NCBI GenBank assembly: GCA_037951105.1
Contig: JBAMJV010003042.1
Location: 166,501-230,500 of the forward strand
Length of the DNA stretch: 64,000 nucleotides
From: Echinarachnius parma
Taxonomy: Eukaryota > Echinodermata > Echinoidea > Clypeasteroida > Echinarachniidae
Direction: 5' to 3'
The position numbers and the translations under genes were made by a program. The notes beneath the pieces were generated by a model. It saw nothing but the letters and a program-made list of their open reading frames with translations, did not search any database and was not told the origin of the DNA. Shown piece after piece: positions 23,291-32,961 of the stretch (the stretch's first letter is position 1; every line of letters starts with the position of its first letter).

Positions 23291-24003
23291 GGGCCGTATG
23301 CATAAAACGTAGGAATTGCTTCAAGCACAAGCAAGAGCTTGTCAAGCAAAAAATCAAGTTCAAGCAATTGCTTAATTTCGTATGCATAAGCTTTTGCTTG
23401 TGCTGAAACCTTTTGCTTACACTGCCTAAGCAATTGCTTACGTGTTGAACAAAGCATCGTTACGGTTTTGCGAACATCGCACTGCATGACAACAAAGGGG
23501 ATTCGTAGTGTATGCAAACGTCGTGTAGTCCCTTGCATAGCAGCTTTCCCTGGTCGTGCCCGACCTGGCAACCGGTTTTTTTCTTACGCAAATATTTTCA
23601 AATCATGAACAAAATCGCCTACATGGATATAAATGTCTAAAATAACAGCCATTTGATTAAATATGTAATCATAACATAACCTCTGGAACCAGGAGTTCTA
23701 AATCATCGTGAAACGGTATGAAAACTTGATTCTGAAACGCGAATGTCCTTAGTAAGCAAGAGCTCAAGCTGGTCTTGAGGTGCTTGAAAAAACTCAAGCA
23801 ATTGCTTATCAAGACAAAAGGTTTGTTTTATGCATACGGTTTTAAGCAATTGCTTGTTTGGTTAGCAATTGCTTACGAGCAGTAAGCAATTGCTTGTGCT
23901 TGTAAGCAAAAGCTTTTGCTTGCAAGCAATTGCTTGTTTGTGTGCATACCGATTCAAGCAAAAGGCTAGCACAAGCAATTGCTTGTTTTTATGCATACGG
24001 CCC
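23291..24003. mobile_element. palindrome-rich element (repeated AAGCAATTGCTT)
   Basis: A 713-bp element with termini GGGCCGTATGCATAAAA and TTTTTATGCATACGGCCC. Both ends are packed with the palindrome CAAGCAATTGCTTG and the related words AAGCTTTTGCTT and ACAAGCAA, and CGTATGCATAAGC is repeated internally. The centre (about 23440-23750) is unrelated unique sequence. No protein is encoded. Confidence 0.8.
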
Positions 24004-24073
24004 GTTGTCTCCCACCCACCCCGAAGGAAAATATTTTCCTGCATAACGACACCAGTGGTGTGACACAAACATG

Positions 24074-24133
24074 TACTGCATGGTACTGCATGGTACTGCA
24101 TGGTACTGCATGGTACTGCATGGTACTGCATGG
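24074..24133 (+). repeat. 10-bp tandem repeat TACTGCATGG x6
   Basis: Six perfect head-to-tail copies. The 10-bp period gives three-frame repetitive open frames that are not genes. Confidence 0.95.
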
Positions 24134-24284
24134 GATTCTATTTCAAAATCTCTAACTCCGGCCGGCTGGGAGCCGACACCCAAATGATTAGTATACACAA
24201 ATTGCAACGCCTGTGATATATCATGTCTAATATACCATTGGAAGTGATTCAGTTTTCGTGAATTCTTGATACTCTTCAATGCTG

Positions 24285-24314
24285 TTTAATCGAAAGTGTT
24301 CATTTTGGTTTAAT
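24285..24314 (-). terminator. candidate poly(A) signals of the SRCR receptor gene
   Basis: On the minus strand two ATTAAA variants lie at 24309-24314 and 24285-24290, just beyond the last C-terminal segment copy. No canonical AATAAA was seen between the stop codon at 24738 and here. Confidence 0.35.
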
Positions 24315-24355
24315 ATTGCATTACAGTCTTTAACCTTCGTGCTGTGCAGGATCGT

Positions 24356-24409
24356 CTATTTCGGGTTGCGAGACTGTGAGTTGTGGTAGTCATTCTCGCC
24401 ATCAAAGTT
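24356..24409 (-). pseudogene. third copy of the C-terminal YHN segment
   Basis: Minus-strand translation reads a 17-codon segment containing GENDYHNSQSRNPK, then TAG. It aligns with the YEDD..LYHNVSRKG end of the SRCR receptor around the shared YHN motif and is preceded by the same GGATATC word found before copy 2. An in-frame TAG lies upstream. It is either a decayed tandem copy or the end of an alternative last exon whose acceptor would lie between that stop and the segment. Confidence 0.5.
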
Positions 24410-24538
24410 TGGAATAATGATATCCGACCTCTACGATCAGCTGACTGCAATTGATGGGTTAAACCCTGATAAATTATGCAAACCTTAAATTTAACGAAAA
24501 GGAATAAGTTACATTTTTACAGAAATGTTTCATGTTCT

Positions 24539-24604
24539 TCAGTGCAGCTTCTTCGGCATTGTACCTTTTCGGCTGACATTGTGGTACAGTCTATCATCTT
24601 CGTA
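24539..24604 (-). CDS. second, well-conserved copy of the receptor C-terminal segment
   Basis: Located 199 bp beyond the true end, this 66-nt open segment encodes 21 residues and a stop. It is identical to the receptor's final 21 residues except at three positions (I to R after YEDD, L to M, V to K). Nine of the twelve codon differences are synonymous, the pattern left by selection on protein sequence. The frame is closed upstream by a TAG near 24650, and AG dinucleotides between the two could act as acceptors (CTTAG, GGCAG). It could be an alternative terminal exon or a remnant of a duplicated gene end. Confidence 0.5.
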   Translation of the reverse strand, partial: YEDDRLYHNVSRKGTMPKKLH

Positions 24605-24737
24605 ATTATTATCCCAAGAAACTAGTCTTCGATATCCAACCACTGCCAGCTAAGCATCTGAGAACTGGTTGGTAAATATTAACATTTGCAAATGTCAAAG
24701 TAATCAAATGATTTTGTTCAAGTCATGAGATTGTAGT

Positions 24738-26175
24738 TCAATGTAGTTTAACAGGCAACGTGCCCTTCCTGCTGACATTATGGTACAGTATATCATCTTC
24801 GTATTGCGTGGGAACATCTATCCCGACCTGCGAGTTCTGGTAGAGATTATCGCTATCGAGGACCGAGATACCTAACGACCTTGGTTCTGCGTACTCGCCA
24901 CCGATCTCGGAATCTTCTGGAATGGTGATCGATCTCGACGACGGTACACGTTGTATATCCAGGTCGACGTCGTTGGCGTATATCGAAGACGACTCCGTCC
25001 CTACACTGTCCCGAAAGTCGTCCGCCGAATGGTAGGAATTATTGTCCCCGTTAAGACCATTCGGCGTCCTTTGGATCTTTAGACTCGATCCAGAAACATG
25101 CGATGCCTTTCCATTTGTTCCGTTTGTTAAGCTGGAGTCTTTTGCAGGTGTAACACCTATTAGGTCATAGGCACCATCGGTGTCAGGGCTGGTAACGCCA
25201 TTTTGTCCACGGACCGGCTTCAGAGCTATACGAGGTGCTGGTTTCATGGCTTTAACCACTGCTTTCCCTCCCGTGGACTTCTTTTTAGGCACTGAGGGAC
25301 TACCTGCTGTGATGATGTTGTTGTGTCTGGCAGCTGCGCCCGGTTTGGGACTAGGTTTACCAGGTTTAGGACTAGGCCAATCCCTCCTAGCCTGTTCCGG
25401 GATCGGATTAGACTGACGCGTGCCAACGAGGTCGTATGCTTCCTCTGTGATAGCTGCTGGAGCCATCTTCCCATGATCCATTGAAGCAGCTTTCTGAGGA
25501 ATACCACCGGAAGGTTTCCTTGATACAGGAGGCTTCGGTTTAGCTTTCACCTTCCCGTTTATCGCGTTAACGTTCGGAAGCGATGTCGACAGTTGCTGTT
25601 GCGCAGATAGCTGACGAGCCGACACCTGCTGTGCGGACATCTGATGTGACGATGTTTTCTGAACCGGAAGTTGTTGTGCCGATCGCATCGGTGGCTTTTG
25701 CTTCATGATCTTCTGAAGTCCGGTGAAGGTATTCGTCTTGAGGTTCAGAGACGTGTAGGTGCTGGCGGTCGAGGTGTTCACATCAGGAACAGTGTAAAGG
25801 TTCTCATCCGTCTGGACGTCCGCGAGTGAGGAAACCCTTGGGGTAGATGTTGATAGACCCTGACCGAGACCAGGACCCGTTCCATTGCTCGCTAGTCCAG
25901 AACCTGTCACGTCAGGACCAAGGTTCAGGTACTGATTATTCGAGAACTGGTATTCATTGGAAGGGGGCGGAGACAGATGCGAGTCCTGGGCTTGGTCCTT
26001 TGCGCTGTATCCGATCGCGGAATACTCGTACTCGTCTTCCATGGGTATAGAGGGAGCACTAGCAGGAGTATTTCTTGGGATCTTGGCCACCTTGGGACTA
26101 GTGGCCGCGGCGGTATACTGGTACTCGTGCTCGGTGGGTTCTGACTTCTGCTTCTTTGGTGCCTTCGACTTTTTC
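24738..26175 (-). CDS. SRCR receptor exon 6: cytoplasmic signalling tail
   Basis: A 1438-nt last exon with acceptor TTTTCATTACAG at 26176-26187. It encodes 478 residues to TGA at 24738. Visible motifs in order: EYQY, EYEY, NEYQF, QYLNL, NLYTVP, TYTSL, AYDLV, AYDLI, SIYAND, GEYAEP, NLYQNS, QYEDD and LYHNV. YLN, YQN and YHN fit the GRB2-type YxN pattern; STYTSL and ILYHNV fit the ITIM consensus. Proline/basic stretches (KPKPPVSRKP, PSPKPGKPSPKPG, KPAPR) could bind SH3 domains, and a Ser/Ala/Gln-rich segment (SAQQ repeats) lies between. No enzyme domain is present. Codon use is GC-richer than the surroundings, which supports real coding sequence. Confidence 0.9.
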
Positions 26176-29100
26176 CTGTAATGAAAATGCAAAAAGATGT
26201 CAATAATTACTGACATGATAATTGTATAATTTTCTTTCAAAATAAAGTTGCATTAGGAGCACAAATTTATCTGCAAGATATGTCATGATGGAGTTTCTCT
26301 AAAGTATTTTTTTTCAACATTAAAGGAAGAGTACAATTATATTGGAAATGTTCGTAAGAGGTATAATAAGTTAACGCGAAGTTAACGCATTTTTATTATA
26401 ATGATAATCATTATATTTGTTTGAGATGTATCGCTTGGTATTTTGGATCAAAACGCTGAATAAATTATATCAACAACCAACCTTTTACACATGAAGACGA
26501 TGATAAGGCATATTGCTGAAGCGAAGCCAAGGAACACGACTCCTGTGGAAATGGCGCCGATTATTTTCACTGAAAAATAAATAAAAGTGGAATGAAAATC
26601 AACTTTACCAATGTAGAAATCATATTTTATTAGAAAGCTAGAAAATAACGCATCCTCTTAAGAATAAGATTTTAGGCACAGTATAGACTAGGATCGAGTC
26701 CCTCACTGGCATGCTATTCACCCACAATATATAGCGCCACTTACGAGAGAGATATGCACAACGAGGAAGGTCTGCACAACATCGCTGCCTCGGATGGCAG
26801 CGATCAATAAAGTTAGGCAGATCACTGCTGGTACGCAGATCTCTCTCGTTGGCGGCGCTTTCGAGGTTCTAGATTATAGACTAGGCACAGTAGTGTGGAA
26901 AGCAATAAAACATCATCACTTACCAAATTTAATTGAGTATAAACTGGGCATGATAATAAAAGAGAGAACACAAAGATAGCGATCACATCAATATACTTAC
27001 TCGTCCGTGGGCTTATCGGAGGTTTGTCAGTTAGCACGACCACGATCACGCCCTTGCTCGTTGTCTCCATGTCAGGCTTCGAAGCCATGAATGATGTCGT
27101 CATCCCTGTCTCTTCGACGTCAACGATGATGGGTGTCTTCAACGTCGTTGCCGAGGACGGGTTCGATGAACTTCGCCTCGTCGATCCCAAGTTTACCCCC
27201 GTGGAAAGCCCGGGTGATGACGGAGTCGTCATCGCGTCACCTGGCATGTTGGCTTGTGGGTTGAGTAGTGCTGCTTTAGTGGAAGGAAAGGTGGGGGCCG
27301 AAATTAGTATGATATTAGAAAGTATGTACTCAAATATTATTGATTAAGATTGTATACATGTTATTCTGTTTTAATATTTAGTATGTACCGTCAAAATCAT
27401 GATCATATTCTCTTTTCTAGGAGAATGACATTGCACAGTGCTTAAGTGCAATAATTAATTTGATCAGTACTAACAGCAAAGTTGTTTAAAAAAAACATGT
27501 ATAGGCTACACATTCAGTGTGACAACATGGTATTTAATATACAGGGTGGCCCAGAAAGGTTGCAACACCTACGATCGTTAATATCATTAACATCATCGAC
27601 CAAATGTCATTGTTTTTTTATTTGATTGGGTAGAACATTCTTTTTCCAACAAAATGATACCATGAGCATTGATTTTGGGTAAGGCGTTGGGATCCTAGGG
27701 CCATTTTTCTGAGGCAATGTTGTTTCCTAAATTTGCTACTTGTTCGTCTCCAGCGATCCTCGCAACACTGAGACATTCTCGCTCCACGGCCTGCCATATA
27801 ATTAGCTGTTGAACAGCGCGATGTTGCGTAATCGATTACCCCGTACGGTATGGCTCACATTAGCGTCTTTTCGCACGGCGACGCAAGTGCTGAGTACGGG
27901 GTATTTAAATGAGCTGTGAGCGTCTCCGTACTCTGGCTACCGTCGCGATCTATTGCAGTTTCGCAGTGAAGAATACACAGAACGTCTCCTTGCTCGAGTG
28001 ACCAAGCGCGCTGATTGGCTAACCCCACTGACCTCTGGCTGACCCATTGAAGTAAGGGCTTACCACCACCGATCTACACCACTCCGTAGTCGCTGTACAC
28101 AGAACGCTATTTCGGCCAACTACCGTCGTAGGTTTGGACACTACGCGGAAATTTTCGCTCTGAGTGCGACCCCCGGCTAAGATTAGCGTTGTAGAAGGCC
28201 GCGTTGCCGGTTGCGAAAAGACGCTAATTGTCTTCCTTATCAAAGGGAGAGCAGTCAAGCGGTTCTTCTGTACAACTAATTCTACGGCAGGCCGTGGGGC
28301 GAGAATGTCTCAGTGTTCCGAGGATCGCTGGAGACGAAAAAGTAGCAAATTCGGGAAACGACATGGCCTCAGAAAAATGGCCTTATAGGATCCAAACGCC
28401 TTACCCAAAGTCAATGCTCATGGTATAATTTTGTTGGAAATGGAATGTTCTACCCAATCAAATAAAAAAAACAATGACATTTGGTCGATGATGTTGATGA
28501 TATTAACGATCGTAGGTGTTGCAACCTTTCTGGGCCACCCTGTATATGCGTTTATCTGAAGAATATTTAACTCTTAACGTGCTAACTGCATGCAATACAT
28601 ATTAAAAGTTCACATTTGAAACACTGGTACAATACGAGTAAAGGTTGTATATGAGGAAGTGTAACTCGATTGTCGTGTCGAGGTCGGCCGCAAAAGTGGC
28701 GAGGTACGCACTCAACCAATACCCAAGGACTTCGGAAACATTATCAACGAACATCATAATTAGAACTACTTAGTCCGTATATCGCACATTCAGGCGTATG
28801 AGGCGGGTGCTTAGGGAGTTGTAACCGCCCCCCCCCCCCCCCTCCCTGACCAATCACCAATTTTTTGAGCAATATAGCAACCCTCCTGTCCGCGCAACAG
28901 AAAAGTTTCTAAGGCAAAAATTAGCTTATTTTGGGACAATTTATCCCATTCTTATGTTCAAGACTTGAAGAGTGTCATATTCAGGAAAACGATCCATGGA
29001 ATAAAAACAACAAAAAGTATATTTACGTAACACGTTTCATAATCTGTATATCTGTTATTATTGCGCATTAAATCATAATATTTTAACAATAATCTTGGTT

Positions 29101-32100
29101 CATTCGAATCTGGTGGCAGATCACAGTGAATAATGGGATATATTCGGTTGTTCACTTATAGACACAGTCACTTCCGGTATGCTGAGTCTTAATCATGTGA
29201 TAGGAAATTGGGCCTTGTATCATGTGTAATAGAGAAGAGGTTACTCATTATGACGGTGCTCTTACACGTGCTCCGCTCATCTTACTATATTAACCTCAAT
29301 CTTAAAGTGATCCATTCACTTTATATTAAAAACAAATTCTAAAAGTGAGATTTGTGACTTCTATCATTTACCAGTGGCGGATCTAGTATACGGGGGGGGG
29401 GGGGGGGGTGGGGGGGGGGGTTTAGGGGGTTTAACCCCCCCCCCCCCCCTTGGGCTGCCAAGTGAAAATGTATCAGTAAAAAAGTGAAAAAAAAAATCAC
29501 TTACGGGGGTTCAAAATAGCAAAAAAAAATTCGCCGCTTCGCGGCTTGTGGACGATGCTCCGCATTGTCATTGGGTCAAACCCCCCCCCCTTAGCAAAGA
29601 GCTAGATCCGCCCCTGTTTACCAATATCATTGGGAGATTTGTTTAGATTGAAGTGTACTAGATTCATAGAAAGAGAGCCATGTTTATCTAGTGACACAAT
29701 TTAAAATTGCTGTCAGATGTTATGACCTACTGACCATTTATTTGACTACAATCGAACAGCGTTCCGGGACGCTTTTCAATACCAATATTAAATATCTTAA
29801 TAATAAATATATTACTCATTGCGGATATAGTATCGGAAATAATATCGCTAGTGTTATTCGTTTGTCTCGCACACGAAACGTCATGATCGTTTAGATTCCT
29901 AGTTGACCATACATTGCGAGACAAACGAATATCACTAGCGATATTATTTCCGATATTAAATATCTTCTTAATAATTATGGAGACATTTGAAGAAAAAATT
30001 AAACCCATTCAATTCGTCTATTACCATAAGGGAAACTACAATGAACAAGTTCAAAAGGCAAGTGTGAAAGCTCCAAATGATTTTCGTTGATTTTGACAAA
30101 GTTCATGGATCACTTTAAGCGACGGCATTTGTATTGCATGCCGTTGTTAGTATACAAGTACTGCCGGATTAGCATTGTTATTTCAAATTAGTTTCCTTTC
30201 ATTTTGATTGTTGTTTCGGACGTTTAATTGTCATTATTTTTTTTTTTAATCTAAGCTTGTTATTGAAAATAAAGTATGTTGGTTATCCCAACATGAGTTT
30301 GTATATAAACGCTAAACACATTTGATTTCTATCAATATTTTACAATTTGAGACCGTCGGATTAAATATTTAATATGTTATATTACACCGTTTAATTCTCT
30401 TTTAAATTTAAACGATTCTAATACATTGTTTATGGTGTAAGCAATAATGAGTCAACAAATTAACGAAGTTCGATAAGTCACTGCAGGTCTCAAACTCATC
30501 TGTAAGTTGTGTTGAAAATAGCAATTCTCTCATTTCCTCTGTGACTTCGTATTTCATTTTTGCGACGTTTTCCGATTGATTTGCTACTTAAAAACAATAA
30601 ACAATGTTTGCATGCCCAACTGAACCTTTAATGAGAAAGATAAACTTGGAAATAATGCAATTAATACGTCACTTCTAATGTGGCTTATTGTTTAATTATT
30701 TCCTCAAGTTTACAATTTTATGGTATAATTTCCTACTGAACAGGAACCGAAAGTGAAATGGTAATAAAATAGCAGGCTCATATTGAGAAAATTGAGAAAA
30801 TGATGACTCTAACGTCTTTGTTACAAGAGTAAGTTTACAGGAAATTTCCGGCGTGGTGCCTACGTATTTATCCAATTGTCTTTGATAAATTTAATTTAAA
30901 TCATAATTATATTTCTGGCTAGTTTCTCTGTTAAAATAAAACATCTAGTATAACAGAATATAATCACCATGAAAACAGATTTATTCCAAAATGGTATTAC
31001 GCTTCTTCTGCATTTGTGGTAACGGGCTTAGCGCTGAATGGAGGGTCATTTAAGCCGATCTGAAATCATATTTTTTGTGGTAGTTTATTTTTTAAATATT
31101 CCATGTTTCTAAATTACTGAATGGTGTGCAAAGGCTCACTTATACTTAACATATATCAATGGATAATGAATGATTGCACAAAAATAATGTGCACACAACT
31201 ATGGTGACATTTTACTCCAGCATATCTCGCCTAGTCTGATAGGTTTTTCCCCGTCTCTCTATAAATTAGTATAAGTCCCCAAAGCAAGTATAACAGTTTA
31301 ACCCCTCAAAGTGCACATTATTAGCTGAATATGCACATTATATAAATGACGTTGATTATTCGGCGATAATCAGGGTAGAATAAAAATTTACTTACGCGTT
31401 GTAATCATGGGGCGACATTTGACCCCAGCGTCTCGCCCCGATCCGCAGGTTCTGCCCCCGTCCCTGATCCGACATTCCGCAGCACTCAGACTAGTTCGTC
31501 CTGTATAAGATGAAAGTAACGATTTCACACGTGACGTACATATCTATTACTTTTCACATCCGAAATTGGGGAGATGCAATGACCATGGTCCGACTGATTG
31601 GGAGAGGGGGGCGTGGTGAATTATTGGGAAAGGCACACCCTATGTTTTTCTTCATTTCGTTATGTATCATGTCCGCAGTTTCTTCCCGAGTAAAATATGA
31701 CAGTAACGATTTTACCCGTATATCTATTTGCTTTTCAGGAAGAAAAAAAATTGGGGGCGTGCAGTGGCGTAGCGTGGTCCGACTATTAAATTGGGAGGGG
31801 GGCACTTGAATTACTGGGAAAGCCACAGTATATTTTTCATTTTGTATCATCCAGGCCCCCAGTTTATCTCCGACCATCTCTGATCCGTCATCCCGCAGCA
31901 CCCAGAACAGCTTCTCCTGTAACAAATGACAGTAAAGATTGCATCCTCCAAAGATGGGGAGATGCAGTGGCATGGCGGGGGGGGGGGGGGGGGGGTTGGG
32001 GGGTTGGGGGAGCACGTGAATTATTGGTAGGGGCAGTCATGTATTATAAAGACCCACAGTTTCTGCCACCATCCCTGATCCGACATCTTGCAGCACTCAG

Positions 32101-32184
32101 ACTAAAATAGCTGTAAGTAACATATACATGAAAGCAACGATTTTACACGAAATATATATAATAGTTAATACATTACTTATAAAA

Positions 32185-32219
<35 letters not shown>

Positions 32220-32902
32220 GGGGGGGGGGGGGGGGGTGAAACGGCATAGCGTGGTCCGGCAGGTTGGGGTGGAGGATGGGGGGGGGGGGGTAGGGGGCAC
32301 CTAAATGATTGGGGCACACTTTATGAATTTCTTTATTTGTCAAAGAATGTTACCCTTAATGTTTTGTTAGTTTGTTTTTTTGGTCAAATTATTTGGGGGC
32401 CCCACCCCTTACCCCTCGTACATGCCGTAGCTACGCAACTTAGCTAAGATATGAAGATGCGAAACCTCTTAGAGAGAGGAAAAATTATATTATATTACCT
32501 GCAGTACACCGATCTAGCTTTACGGTGTCTGACTGGCTCCCCTCACCCGCTCGAGACCGCCTGATGACCAGGCTAGCTCCCGGGAACCCCAGCTGCCGAC
32601 AGACGATGGCCGCCAGAGCAAAACTCCACTTGTCGTCGCATAGCCTCGCCCAGACGGGTCCGGCAGAAAGCTTGCTGTTATCGTTGTACACCTCCACGCG
32701 GCCTTCCGGCCCCTCGGCTGGGCGGTCGTTTGTATCGAGTAACCTCACATCTTATGAAGAAAGCAGAAAGCAGAAATGTAATGAGAAATTATGTGAAATT
32801 ATAAAAAATTCACACTAAAAGTCGATTTAAAATTCTTTCACAGACACATACAAATACACGCATGCAAGCGCACACAAACAAACAGACATACACGTTTACA
32901 AA

Positions 32903-32961
<59 letters not shown>

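Larger units (their letters stand above)
31570..32340. repeat. tandemly repeated module: G-rich repeat plus exon-3 sequence
   Basis: Four related modules begin near 31575, 31757, 31965 and 32235 with words like GCGTGGTCCGAC, GGGGGGCAC, TGAATTATTGGG and GGCACAC. Between them lie copies of the exon-3 start and its acceptor region (at about 31670 internally deleted, 31855 and 32050). The array looks like serial local duplication of a CAGTGGCGTAGC-type repeat together with part of exon 3. A 28-base T run and G run occur at 32190-32236. Confidence 0.7.

Noticed and set aside
24074..24133. Small repetitive protein from the 10-bp repeat
   Set aside because: A 10-bp period cycles through all frames; no gene context.
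24738..26240. N-terminal extension of the receptor tail frame up to 26240
   Set aside because: Codons above 26175 lie upstream of a clear TTACAG acceptor and are intron; joining to the transmembrane exon gives the correct phase.
28019..28428. Short open frames in the intron
   Set aside because: They lie inside the centre and arm of the 1-kb foldback element, which encodes nothing recognisable.
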